From NCBI GenBank assembly GCA_015698045.1, contig BLAL01000189.1, positions 62,001-126,000 on the forward strand: a stretch of DNA of 64,000 nt. Reading direction: 5' to 3'. Made by a program: the position numbers and the translations under genes. Source of the DNA: Rhizophagus clarus. Taxonomy: Eukaryota; Glomeromycota; Glomeromycetes; Glomerales; Glomeraceae. Shown piece by piece: positions 1 through 12,150 of the stretch; the first letter of the stretch is position 1; each line of letters starts with the position of its first letter. The notes beneath the pieces are model-generated. The model worked only from the letters and a program-made list of their open reading frames with translations, was not told the DNA's origin and searched no databases.

Positions 1-3000
1 CAATTACTTTGGTTGGTGGTATTTCCCGCCGAAGGATTAGAATCCCAACTATCCTTTTCAACTATTATGGCTGGCTGATTCTCTTTTTGTTGAGAGATAT
101 CTTCGGCTTTGTTTTGAGAAGACCAAGACGAATCTTTATTATTATTATTATCACCACGATAAGAGTTATCGTCTCTAGACTTATTCCCTGAATAATTATT
201 ATCTTGAGAGTTATTATTGTTCCTGGCTTTGCTCCATGTACTATTGTCATGATTATAACTATCATGAGATGCATTGCCGCCTCTAAGCTTATTATCTTGG
301 AAATGGTTATCATTTTTAGTCTTGTTCCAAGAATTATCGTCTTGATTATAATCATCGCGAGAAGAATTGCCGCCTCTAGTCTTATTCTGTGAACTATCTT
401 GGGAGTAGTTATCGTTTCTAGTCTTATTGAAGGAACTATTTTGGTTGAAATCACCGCGAGAAGAATTATCGCCTCTAGACTTATTCCGGTTATCTTGAGA
501 GAAATTATCGTTTCTAGTCTTGTTGAAGGAATTATCTTGATTAAAGTCACCGCGAGAAGAGCTACCACCTCTAGGCTTATTCCATGGATTTTCCTGATAG
601 TTATTATCATTTCTGGGCGTACTCCATGTGTTATCACCACCTTTATCTTGATTACTCCAAGATGCAGCTCTGTCGTTATTCCGCGAGGAAGAATCTCTTT
701 GCCATCCACCACGGCTATTATAGTTTCCTCTATCATAATCCCCACCACTGCTACCAGGACAATCTTTTGACATATGACCTTCCTCTCCACATTTATTGCA
801 TTTTCGTCCTAATATAAATCACAAGGTTAAGAGTCAAATGATTTTATACATAAGAGTATAAAGATAAGATAATTCTTACCACCACCTCGTTTCGGTTCTG
901 GGCAATCGCGGGCTGTCGTTGAAATATTTTTTTTTTTTTTTTTACTAAATATTGTATTATTATGAATTGTCATGCGTATCAAAAAAAAAAATTCTTACAT
1001 ATATGTCCTTCACGATGACAATTATGACTATAATGTTAAGATATTATTAGTTAAATTGAACCAAACCCATACAAATAATATTCAAAATGATTTTATTTAC
1101 CAAGTTTGACCACTATATCCTCGATAACCTTTGCGATCCTCCTCACCATCGTAACCAGAAGAAGCTGGAAAAAAAAAATGATGTAAAGTAAAATTGTATG
1201 TTCATTTTTTTTTTTTTTTTTTCATTTTTTTTTTTTAAAAAAAAAAAAAATGAACGAATAAGTAAATTAAATAAGTAAATTAAAAATAACCTCTATCCTC
1301 AGTTGCAGAATATTCCATTGAACCGCCTTTATAACTATAAAAATTTCAAAAAATTTAATATTTGGAAAATAATATTAAATTTGAAGAATATCAACTTGTA
1401 TTATATTACCTTCCTGCAGCTTTACGGTCACGAGCTAAACAAAATAATATAAATATTAATAAAAGAAGTGATAAAGAATTTTTTCAAAGTTTCAAATCTA
1501 CCTTCTGCATAATAATCGCGTCGATCTTCTGGGCAATATCTAAGGAAAGAGAAATAACAATTCGTTTATTTAGTAATTAAATATTTATTTGAACAAATAT
1601 TACATATCAAAAATACTTTGTCATGTGATCAGACGAATTGCAATTTTGACACGTTAAATATGGCTGCTTTTCGATCTCTCTCTTTGGTTCTGTGCAATCT
1701 CTAATAAAAACAAGGATAAAAAATTATTAATTCGTAAACTTGAATGTTTCATTAATAAAAAAAGGTAGAATAAACAAATACTTTGTAATGTGGCCCTTTT
1801 GCTTGCAGTTAAAACAAATTGGTGAACGATCATCCACCATAAAACCTGAATCAGCTAACCAATCTAAATTTTCCTGTTGACTATTAGCACGATTTCCGGA
1901 TGTACGAGGGAGGCGTGAAGGGTGAACACAAGTAGGTGTAGCAACATATTTTTTATTAGTATTTCCTTGTAGGTCCACTAAAACCTTAGTTAACGGTATT
2001 TCCGGGCGTTCCTAATTGTTATCCATCAATAAACAATAATTTAACACACAATATTTATAAAGAATTAGGAAATAAAAACTTACAAATGCAATAATTCTGC
2101 CGTTAGAATTTGCAGCTCTTAATTTTCTCTCAATTGACACAAATGTTTCACCCGGAGTAACTTTTGCATATGATTCAAGTGCTTCTTTAAAATCAAAGGT
2201 ATCGTTTTCATCAGCAGCCTTAAGAACTTTTTCCCATGCATCTTGAGATGAGATGTTTGGTTGTTCAGGATTGGAAACTACGAATTTATAAGATAATAAT
2301 CAATAAAATAAAATATCAATAGTAAATAAAACAGAAAATCGTACATGGACTAGGTTTATTCATATAAGATCGGGAAGGACCACTGTTATTAAACTCCCTT
2401 GATCTCTCAGGCTCTTCAGTACATTCAGAAGCCCGATGTCCAGGTTGTTTGCATTTATAACTATCATTATAGAGATATTAGTATTAACATATAATTAATT
2501 AAAGAATAATATATTTAACATGTATCATACCAATTTCCACCACCGTATCCATCATTTCCCCTTGTAGTTTCATACGCATCTTCCTTACAATCTCGGGCTA
2601 AATGTCCTTCTTTGCCGCACTTATGGCAAGGTTTTACGCCACCATATCCGCCATAACCACCACCGCTCTCTTCTGTACAATCTCGAACAAAATGTCCTTC
2701 TTTACCACACTTGTGGCATTTTCCACTACTATATCCGCCATAGCCACTTCCACTTTCTTCTGTACAATCTCGAGCAAAATGTCCTTCTTTACCACACTTA
2801 TGGCAACCTCTGTTACTCTGTTTCTTATCTGGACAATCCCGAACAAAATGGCCTAATAGATGAAATTTTAAAAAAGATCAGATTTCTAACTAGACGAGAA
2901 ATAATTAAATAATGACATAAATCTCAGAATAAAAGACCTTCTTGTCCGCAATTATGACAACTACGGCCACCAGAACGGTTATTCGAGGAGGAATTATCAT

Positions 3001-5558
3001 AATAGGAGTCACTTGCACCTGTGCCATATATTGAATCTTCGATTGTATTTTTCGTCTGTCCCCATGCTTTAATTTCATTTTTTTCACCTAATTCCTTGGA
3101 GTACATTTCAGCTTTTTTGGTCCAATCATTCGATGGTCCTGATGCAGTCGGTTGTTGTTGACCAGAACCCCAATTATTATCTTGGGAAGGTTGAGGAATA
3201 GCATTCCAACTAGGCAATGATTTATTCTGTTCATTTTGTGCGGATGTTTTTGGAGCAGAATCCCAGCTATCAGGTTCTACCGGTGGTATTGCTTGAGGGA
3301 CAGTACCTCGATTATTCCAACTATCTGATTTAGGTACAGTGCCTCGATTACCAGAATCCCAACTGTCAGGCCCTGGAGGTATTGACTTAGATACAGTGCC
3401 TCGATTATCATTTCGCATACCAGAATCCCAACTGTCAGGTTCTGGAGGTATTGATTTAGGTACAGTGCCTCGATTATCATTTCGCGTACTAGAGTCCCAA
3501 CTGTCAGGTTCTGGAGGTATTGATTTAGGGACGGTGCCTCGATTATCATTTCGCGTACTAGAGTCCCAACTGTCAGGTCCTGGAGGTATTGATTTAGGGA
3601 CGGTGCCTCGATTATCATTTCGCACACCAGAATCCCAACTGTCAGGTTCTGGAGGTATCGATTTAGGGACGGTGCCTCGATTATCATTTCGCGTACCAGA
3701 ATCCCAACTGTCAGGTTCTGGAGGTATCGATTTAGGGACGGTGCCTCGATTATCATTTCGCGTACCAGAATCCCAACTGTCAGGTTCTGGAGGTATTGAT
3801 TTAGGGACGGTGCCTCGATTATCATTTCGCGTACCAGAATCCCAACTGTCAGGTTCTGGAGGTATTGATTTAGGGACGGTGCCTCGATTATCATTTCGCG
3901 TACCAGAATCCCAACTGTCAGGTTCTGGAGGTATTGATTTAGGGACGGTGCCTCGATTATCATTTCGCGTACTAGAATCCCAACTGTCAGGTTCTGGAGG
4001 TATTGATTTAGGGACGGTGCCTCGATTATCATTTCGCGTACTAGAATCCCAACTGTCAGGTTCTGGAGGTATTGATTTAGGGACGGTGCCTCGATTATCA
4101 TTTCGTGTACCAGAATCCCAACTGTCAGGTTCTGGAGGTATTGATTTAGGGACAGTATCCCGATTATCGTTTCGTGCGGAGGTTCGTTGACCAGAATTCC
4201 AGCTATCATTTTGCACTGATGTAGGTTTGTTATCCCATGAATCACTATTTGGTTTTGGCAATTGAGTCACTTCACCGCGTGAACTAGAATCAGATCTAGT
4301 ATATGGTATGGCCGCCGTGCCTTCACGAAAATTAGGATTGCCGGATGATGTATTCCAAGAATTCGTAACTTTCGTGTTGTTCCATTCTTCGGGACCCACA
4401 TCCAATAATGAAGGTTGTTGTGGTGAGTATCTCTTTTCGGAAACACTATAATCTGGACTTGTCTGTTGATATTCTTTTTTGATTGATGAATTGATCGTAC
4501 AAGATAATAATTTTTCATTTGATGCACTGATAGCAGCTAAATCAATTGGATCGGTTTGAACTTCCACATCACGGAATACCTTCCTAGGTAAAACTTAAAA
4601 TGTGGAATTTGATGTAATTAATGGTTCAACATGACTTTTAATATAATACATATCTATTTATTTATAAGTATACGTATTATATAATATTATAATATTAATC
4701 ATCAAGATTTACCTGATGTATCATTATATTGTATTTCATCATCAAAGGGTGAAACGATAGATTTACTTAGCTGTTGTTTGCTTGAAGTTGGATAACTCTC
4801 GTAACTTGGGTTATAATCATCTTCATCAAGTACAATCTGCCTCTCATATCCACCATTCTTTAAAGTTTCGAATGATTGTTGGATGCCAACCTGCATTGCA
4901 AGACTCTTTTTAAGATAAATTATAATAAACGTTTAACCTACCTATACTAATTTATCACAAGAATAAATCATTAGAAACAGATACATACATCTAATTTTTC
5001 CTCCTCGTCCTCACGTTTATTATTTTTATATGATATTGATGTTGGAGGTTCTTCATTCCTTTTCCAAGTTGATTGTGTCGGAGGTTCTTCATTCCTTTTC
5101 CAAGTTGATTGTGTTGGAGGTTCTTCATTCCTTTTCCAAGTTGATTGTGTTGGAGGTTCTTCATTCCTTTTCCAAGTTGATTGTGTTGGAGGTTCTTCAT
5201 TCCTTTTCCAAGTTGATTGTGTTGGAGGTTCTTCATTCCTTTTCCAAGTTGATTGTGTTGGAGGTTCTTCATTCCTTTTCCAAGTTGATTGATCAACTTG
5301 AACATCTTCATTTCTCATAGCCCACGAATTTTCTGACTTGTTTTGTCCCCATGAACCTTGAACGGGTTTCCTGGCACTCAAATTATTTTCAGAGGGAGCG
5401 GAAACTGATGGTCTTTCATTACCCCAATTTCCAGTAGGCGGTTGGGTTTCCCAGTTTCTCGCCGGTAAATTATTTGACTTGCTGCCCATGGGACTGTTTT
5501 CCCACGAAGCACCGGTAAAATTTGGTTGTTGGATTACACCCCAACTTTCGGAGGCCAT
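1..5558 (-). CDS. Multi-CCHC zinc-knuckle repeat protein, 15 exons, C-terminus beyond window
   Basis: Probable single-stranded nucleic-acid-binding protein; no specific function recognised. Exons on the minus strand: 5558-4989, 4890-4713, 4593-2938, 2852-2531, 2460-2345, 2277-2084, 2011-1782, 1700-1617, 1539-1502, 1434-1410, 1334-1291, 1164-1101, 1027-999, 912-880, then 808 to the window edge. All joins keep phase, giving at least 1463 codons. Nine C-x2-C-x4-H-x4-C knuckles are seen, for example [14 protein letters not shown] and [14 protein letters not shown]. Low-complexity N-terminal Trp/Asn/Ser-rich repeats precede them, and a Gly/Arg/Asn/Asp-rich tail ([14 protein letters not shown] repeats) follows. 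A conserved-looking helical stretch ([15 protein letters not shown] to IERKLRAAN) lies between knuckles 5 and 6. The start is the first ATG after a TTTAG acceptor. Most internal splice sites are inferred; the 4712/4593 intron uses an AAG acceptor and the 2937 donor is GTCTTT, so these two are less certain. Retroviral-like Gag is unlikely: many introns and no polymerase. Confidence 0.8.
3351..4178 (-). repeat. 69-bp minisatellite, 12 copies, coding
   Basis: Twelve 69-bp units in exon 3 of the zinc-knuckle gene encode a 23-residue repeat (core [10 protein letters not shown] followed by [11 protein letters not shown]). Units differ by a few bases only. Long antisense and out-of-frame open frames here are shadows of the repeat. 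Confidence 0.95.
5041..5292 (-). repeat. 36-bp minisatellite, 7 copies, coding
   Basis: Seven nearly identical 36-bp units in exon 1 of the zinc-knuckle gene encode a 12-residue repeat ([12 protein letters not shown]). Unit length is a multiple of three, so copy-number change would keep the frame. Confidence 0.95.
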
Positions 5559-5561
5559 GAC

Positions 5562-5643
5562 TAAATAAAAAAAAAATTTATTTTTATTTCTAAAATAAAA
5601 TTCAAAGAAAATATATTAGAATTTATTTGGATAAACGAAATAG

Positions 5644-5674
<31 letters not shown>

Positions 5675-6138
5675 AATTCAGTTTAAACTTTGTCAGGTTG
5701 TATTTTTTTTTCTTTTTTTTTTAAAAAAAAAGATTTGGAATTATTTATTTTATTTTATTTTATTTTATTTTATTTTTTATTTTTTTTTTTTTTTGATTGA
5801 AAAAATTTTGTTCGTTTGCCTAAAAACTTACTCTTTTTTGTTATTATTTTTCTTTTGTTAACGAAATAAGAAAAAAAATTTGAGAGTTATTAAAAGTAAA
5901 TTATTTCTTGGGAAAAAGTCTTTTATCTTTTTTATTTGTATACTAAAAAGAAAAAAGCTTTTAAGATATTTATGTGGAAGATTGAATAAGCCACTTGAAA
6001 AAGTTAAGATCAATTTCTTATATGGATTTATATATTTATTGGGTATAAATATATAAGTACCACGTTTAAATTCAAATTCTAATTATTAATAAATTAACAA
6101 TGACCAATAAATCGAAAGCAATCAGGTAATAAACTTAC
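5562..6138 (-). other. Probable 5' UTR intron of the zinc-knuckle gene
   Basis: A consensus donor (CAG|GTAAGT, donor G at 6138) and an acceptor (ATTTAG) lying two bases before the ATG at 5558 fit one 577-bp leader intron. It holds an (AG)n microsatellite at about 5648-5673 and TTTTA runs near 5744-5790. Inference from splice signals only; the untranslated first exon would end at 6139. Confidence 0.45.
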
Positions 6139-6139
6139 C

Positions 6140-6829
6140 TGCTTTTTACCGTTGAATTTGGTGATAACGAAAATCAAAGTGATCATATGACTGTGGAAAA
6201 GGGGTTTTGTTTGTAGCGTTATATAAATAAAAATAAATAAAATCGTGACTTTTTAAATGTAATTACACCATACAAGAAAAACAAGAACTCTAATTAACGA
6301 AAGATCACACACGGACTTAATCTTTAAGGTTTATGTATAATACATAAACTCAAAGTTGCGATCTTCTGACCAATCATAAACGAAGTATGTTTTTGAACTC
6401 ATAGATTTTCTCCCGGGTGAAAATATTTCCATAAAGGGGAATTAAACACTTTTAAAACACTGCGCCTTTTCTTATCAAAGGTGATTCATTTATTGTAATG
6501 AGAAACATGTTAAAATCGAAGACTATTAAACCAATCCAAATGAAAAATTTTCTTGGGTTGATTTTAATTTCATCATTTATAGTTCCTTCGTTTTTTTCTT
6601 TGCAAACCAATCAAATCTTTTTCCGATGTAATTCAATTCCTTTCTTTCATCAATCTACCGAATTCATCCGTCATACGAGTGATTGAAAATTTGAATATGG
6701 CTAAGATATCGCTAATTGTGAGTAATAAATGCATTTGAAATGTATAATCAGTTAAAATATCAAAATTGTAAAAATATTATAATCCCTGTCAAAAAACAAA
6801 AGAAATTATCACGATAATAAATAAAATAT
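6140..6829. other. Intergenic, probable promoter of the zinc-knuckle gene
   Basis: No gene seen. The 62-codon open frame at 6498-6686 has no recognisable motif. The stretch next to 6139 probably contains the transcription start of the minus-strand zinc-knuckle gene. Confidence 0.4.
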
Positions 6830-8210
6830 TGTCCCCCAATAATAATTCTGCATTATTCGGTACAATATCATTAACATCGTTATAAGTTAAATTCGGATGC
6901 ATCTTAATCAATCCTTCCTCCCACTTACAGTATAAAATCCCTTTTCTGTCAATTTTCTGCATTTTTTAACAAAAATCGATGTCTTCTCTCCCACTGGTTT
7001 TTGGAAAATTTGGATCAAAAAGTATACTATTTTATAAAGTCACCCCCAAGACATGTCATTATCCCAAATTTCTGCGATTTCCCAAAAAAAAGGTGACTTC
7101 AGATAAGACTGCCGCACTTTTAAAAATCTTAAGCTTCTAATAAATCAATCCACTATCAGCAGGAAGCTCTTTAATAACTCTTTCATATTCAAACAAAATA
7201 TCTTTTTTGGGAATCACATTATTATCCAGGAATAAAATATAATCAGCACTAGATTCGTATAATCCACAATTTCGTGACAAACTGGCCCAAAGTTGTTATC
7301 CGTTCGACTTTTTGTAAAGGATCTTTTTCACATATTTTATACTGGATGAATTTGGATTATCTATTCTTATACAAATAATTGTAGACATGTTATAGGTATC
7401 TTGAGATTAATAAATAATTGGGTCAAAGGTATTTAAAATTAACAACGACATCAAGGGTAAGTAATTTTTGTATCGTGAGTCTTATTCTTTTTCAACCATT
7501 TTCAACTCTATCTACTGAATTATATCTATGAATTATATCTATTGAATTATTTAAAAGATCAAACTTCCAATCTGAAGGATACCATTTTTCATATCTTTGA
7601 TCTAGGTTGATTTTTTTTAATTTCAACGTCTTGAAATATTATTGAATATGTCATCATTTAATACATCTTGAATTTACGAGATAATTCTCTCCAGATATCA
7701 CCTATAGAAGAACTGGAAAAAGAATCGAATCCTATTACATCAATATTCACAATCCATGCTTGTGAAATATTTTTTCGGTAGAAATGTTTTGGAATTCTTA
7801 TCTATTCCAATGTAAATTCTAATTTGGCAGTTCGTTTCACTAATTCCTATCCTGAATATCTTGTTGGGAGGTCTCTACGAGATTTCTAGAAAGCTTGAAA
7901 AATTCTTAGGTATTCTCTAGGTTTGGCTGACTCTCGAAAGAAATCGACAAAAGCACTTCAAACGTTACAATCCCGTTGTAATTAGTTAGCTCGTTTATCT
8001 TACTTTCAAACACGATTCCATCTGATTAGATATTGATAATGATGCTTTTCAAGCTCTTGTTGAATATGCAAAGAACTCCTTTTCATATCTTCGTATCTTC
8101 GCGAATAATAATCCCGGAGACAAATTAAAATCAAAATTTCCATCAGTTGTTTCAAACGCAACATAAGCGAGTTCCCCAATGTTAATTAATTCTTCTGAGC
8201 TAATGTTTAA
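6830..8210 (-). pseudogene. Decayed GT-A (family 2-like) glycosyltransferase
   Basis: Minus-strand frames, broken by stops and frame changes, read like a nucleotide-sugar glycosyltransferase. At about 7390-7320 is a first-strand motif (TIICIRIDNPNSSS). At about 7290-7145 comes LSRNCGLYESSADYILFLD followed by NNVIPKKDILFEYERVIKEL, the usual DxD-type region (here DNN). At about 7010-6960 the motif DPNFPKTSGREDIDFC occupies the place of the family's ED acceptor-binding motif, followed at once by a TAA. Upstream open pieces (ISSEELINIGELAYVAFETT at about 8190-8120; VIGFDSFSSSSIGDIW near 7720) may be its N-terminal part. Stops include one right after KKSNG and one after DSGLIY. The family call rests on the order and spacing of these motifs; the 5' boundary is uncertain. 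Confidence 0.6.
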
Positions 8211-10617
8211 TGTAAGACTCAAATTATTTCCAATGAATTCATCATTGCCTCAACATAATCCTTTCCATACTAAAAACTATCTCCTTATTTTCCATTGTCC
8301 CAAATTTCAAGCGTATTTTCTCGTGTATATTATTTATTCAAACAAAATAATTTTTTCTTAATATCTCTTTTCCAAAATACCATATATAGTAAATATGACC
8401 TTTACCATAAACATTATGTAATCTTGCAATTTTTGATTCTCGGAAATTTCTTAATATTTTGCTAATTTGTGATAAAATAGACGAATCCACAATAAATATT
8501 TTGGTAAAATTTCCCTCGTCATAGAACTCTTGGACTTTGAATCTTGATCTCAGATTTCGCTATCAAGCTCATTATGAGGATAAACATTTTATGACATTCT
8601 TGATAGAAGATATCACAAAAAGTTCTCTCATCATTCAAGTTTATTATACGAATATAGTGTTCTAACCGTTTTATCACATTCTTTTCCTAAGGATGATGGT
8701 TTATTTACAATCAAATAATAGACATTCATTTATTAACAAAAAAATTAAAAAAATAAGCATACAATAAAAACAATTTCCTTTTGTTAAATTAAATGAACGT
8801 TTATTAGAATTGTTTTGCCATTTGATTCTCAAAGTAATTTTTTCTTAAACCAATTACCTAACAATTTTTAGTACCCGTAAAACAGGGTCCCCGGGAAAGT
8901 GTTTATCAAATAGATATCAAATGGTTTTGTTTCCAAATTTAGTATTACCTCTTATAGAGATTAATAAAGTTGATCATGTCTGATTGTAAATGACAATAGT
9001 TAACCGTGTTACATACGACAATAGCAGTAACGCCTAACGCCGCCTTCGTTTAATCTTTTGTAGATAGATTCTGATACGAAATTTTTCTGATATTTACCGT
9101 TGCTTTGTTTCTCGCATGTAACAAAAATATGACTTATTAAGCAAAGTGGTACTATTCTAGTAGTACATTTATTAATAAAATTTATTAAAAATTTAAACAT
9201 CCTCATATTAACTCTTTTTTTAAAAAGAAAAAAAAATCTTATAAACACAATCTCTATCATCTAAAAATAAAATTTCGACCTTTGGAAAAAAAAGGAAAAC
9301 AAATATGCTAAATATTACCTCACCACGCAGCAACTGGTTCGATTCCGGTAACAATAATCCGGCCTAATCCGGAGCTACGACTGATTCAGGTAATTTTTAT
9401 CGATAATCTATCTAAACTTGGTTTTCGAACACATGTTCTAAATTCGAAAAAAAAAACGATAAGTGGATTTTCTTAAAATTTTCACAAAATATTAATAATT
9501 TAACCGTTAACTTGTTTTAATTCTTGAAATTTGTACTACATTTTTTATAATATTTCATTAATATATTTTGCACCTCAAGTATAGAACATGACTTTATTAA
9601 AAGCACCGTTTCTTTTAAGTACAGTTGTAAAATACTATCTTCATTGTTCAACGTAAAATGTTAAGTGTTGTTTTCTTTATCGCACATGACAAATCTGGAA
9701 ATTTCACTTTCTTTTAATGAATCGACTATTTCTCATCATATTTCGTATTCGTGTTATAATTTAATAAACGATTCTAAAGATCTCAATTTAATCATTATAA
9801 GCAATTTTCTAATATACAATACGTGATGGAGCATTGTAGATAAAGTACAGATGGCTAAAAAAAATTAAGTTGAATCAACCTTACCGAGATATTAAAATGT
9901 AATATCGTCCACAATTTCCAGGAGACAGAAACATATTTATGAAATATGCAGAATCACAATAGCAAGTATAATTTAAATATCCAATTTGCCATGGTTATAC
10001 AGTATGTTCCGAAAATCCGAAAGTATATTTATAATATTTGAGTATTGTTAATTAATTTCTTTCTGGAAACAGGTTATCAGTTATCTTTTGTCCTTATACA
10101 TAACATTATTTGGCGTAGTCAAGTTATCGAGTCGGAAATTGTCATAAAATTTGTTGAGAACTACTAGCAAATTCCTAATTCCTTCAAGTTTTAATATACT
10201 CAAGGAAGAAAAAATATAACTGATGCCTTCACGGGAATTAGATCAGAGAATCACACAAACCAAAATGTTTGATTCACGTACCAATCCCATTTAGTTTTGA
10301 AAGAGATATTGTACTTGGAGTAAATCATATGAAATCAATTATCACTAGAGCAGATTAGGAAAGTTCAAATGTAACTATTTTAAATTATTGTACGAATCGA
10401 ATTTCGTCCCTTTACATCATGAGAAAATTTTAAACAGAATGAATAATAAAAACTTTTTGAATGTACTGGACATTATTAATCATGCTTGCCTACGAATACG
10501 CAGTAAACGATCGAGCTGATCGACATTTAATTACTCCAAATTAAGTCAAGTGAAATACATAAAAGGATAAATTAAAAACTGCGGTCAATTTCTAATTTTA
10601 AATAAAAATAATAAAAA
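8211..10617. other. Gene-poor intergenic stretch
   Basis: Only short, unconvincing open frames. Around 8390-8560 a minus-strand open piece (YDEGNFTKIFIVDSSILSQI) may be another relic connected with the adjacent pseudogene. A tRNA-like T-arm at 9334-9354 lacks the rest of a tRNA. No further supported feature. Confidence 0.4.
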
Positions 10618-11774
10618 TTATTTTCCATCATAATAAGCAGCAGCCAAAGCACCTCTGGAAACTAAATCATTACTCCAATAACTCTTAACCACCAAAGTTT
10701 CACTCCAAAGTTCAGGAACAATGGCTCCAGCATATTTTTCACCAATTTCCATAACTCTTTCAAAATAAAAAGGAAAATTTAAAACACCACCAGCAAGGAT
10801 CAAAATTTTTGGATTAAATGTACAAAGAATATGAGATACGACAATACCAAGCACTGTAGCCCAATCTAATACAGCTTTAAGAAGTTTTTTATCGATTTTA
10901 ACATCATTGTTATCATCCGAAGAAGATATTGAAACAACTTCTTTCGGAGAAGAATATTTGGAAAGACGATGAATTGCTTCTTCTATACTAATACCAATTT
11001 CCTGAGTGACAACACGAACTAGTGATCTACCGCCTGCTAATTCATCAACCATCATTGTTGGTGGTGGAAGTGTTGGATCCAATAATTTATTTGTGGAAGG
11101 TTCTACATGTGAAATGCTATGTTGTGGAAGAAACATTGGAGAAATACCCAAATTTCCTGCTAAATTTGAATGGCCTTTAACAATTTGTCCATTGCACAAG
11201 AAAGCAGTCCCAATTCCGGTTCCTTATTGAAATTTGAAGAAGAAAAACAGAAAAAATTAATTGTCAAATAAACTTACAAATACAACCTCTTTTTTGATGA
11301 TAAAATACCCGCAATAATGAAAGACAAGTCTTTAACATCAGGCCATTCTCTTCTAATATGTTCCAATCCAGCAATAGCATCATTAAAAGTAAGAAATCTC
11401 ACATGTTGACCAAATTTCTTTTTTAAATGCTTAATAGGATTCCAACCTTGAAGAATCTCAATCTCACATAAAGTGATAATACCCTCTTTATCAATTAAAC
11501 CACAAATTGCAATGCCAATTGATACAATCTTATAATTATTATTATAAGTATCATTAAGTTTAGAAATAAATTCATTAAGTACTTTATCAAATGATTCCAC
11601 TGAAAATGATGGACCAGTTAACATTTTATATCCATGATTAGTCGCATTAGAATCGGAATTGGTAGGTTTATAAAAGAATGATGAATCTTGTAATGAAGAA
11701 ACTGTGGTGGCAACACATGCAAATTTTGTTCCACCAATATCTAATCCCAAACAAATTTCTTGCGGAAAGGACAT
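10618..11774 (-). CDS. ROK-family sugar kinase, 2 exons, 356 aa
   Basis: Predicted ATP-dependent hexose or amino-sugar kinase of the ROK branch of the actin-like ATPase fold. Exons 11774-11309 and 11222-10618 join in phase across an 86-bp intron (donor GTATTT, acceptor ATAAG), giving 356 residues, the normal ROK length. The N-terminal phosphate-1 motif is LGLDIGGTKFACV. The phosphate-2 region reads SIGIAICGLID, and the catalytic segment includes LTFNDAIAGL, with Asp in the usual base position. The exon junction restores IIAGTGIGTAF, and an ILAGGVLNFPFYF motif near the C-terminus matches the adenosine-binding part. The zinc-binding CxCGxxGCxE motif of many bacterial ROK kinases is not seen: the equivalent stretch is NLAGNLGISPMFLPQHS. 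An upstream in-frame ATG at 11843 exists, but the start at 11774 places the ATP motif at the usual distance. Substrate cannot be told. Confidence 0.8.
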
Positions 11775-11836
11775 TTTTTTTCTTAATAGAAGGTTTGTTT
11801 TTTTAATGTCCTTTATATACATACTGCAATAGAAAC

Positions 11837-11947
11837 TTCTCATTCAGTAAATCAGTATATAAATGGAACATTCGCAACATTCTCATTCAGTAAATCAATA
11901 TGTAAATGGAACATTCACAACATTCTCATACAGTAAATCAGTGTAAC
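11837..11947. repeat. 43-bp direct repeat, about 2.6 copies
   Basis: Units start at 11837, 11880 and 11923 (core CTCATTCAGTAAATCA). They lie just upstream of the ROK kinase start, so they may fall in its promoter or leader. Role unknown. Confidence 0.85.
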
Positions 11948-12150
11948 GAATAATTGTATCAACTCCGCAGCTAATATATAACAGGTTTATTACACATTTT
12001 TACAGAGAATACTTATTTATAAACAAATGTCACAAAATGTCACGGAACGTCACAAATTTATGATAATAGTATTTAAGAAAAAAATACTCAACTTTCATTC
12101 TCAGGATCCTTACTAAAATGAATATCATCAAGTAATATCACTTCATATCA
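11948..12150. other. Short intergenic region between the Myb and kinase genes
   Basis: Contains a tandem CACAAAATGTCACGGAACGT-like stretch at about 12030-12060 (three TGTCAC/CGTCAC copies). No gene seen. Confidence 0.4.

Noticed and set aside
65-790. 241-codon Ile-rich minus-strand frame at the left edge
   Set aside because: It is the alternative frame of exon 15. The frame encoding [15 protein letters not shown] connects with the upstream exons.
3339-4190. Long plus-strand open frame of 283 codons
   Set aside because: It is the antisense shadow of the 69-bp minisatellite, whose unit length is divisible by three; no independent coding signal.
3277-4245. 322-codon minus-strand frame in the minisatellite
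   Set aside because: An out-of-frame reading of the same repeat; the spliced zinc-knuckle frame is the one that joins in phase with its neighbours.
1-5558. Retrotransposon Gag identity for the zinc-knuckle gene
   Set aside because: Fifteen exons, nine knuckles and no protease, reverse transcriptase or long terminal repeats.
9320-9360. tRNA-like T-arm (ACTGGTTCGATTCCGGT) with a B-box-like core
   Set aside because: The T-stem and loop are good, but no matching acceptor stem, A box or anticodon arm is found upstream. A weaker copy of the core occurs at about 42615. At most a tRNA-derived fragment.
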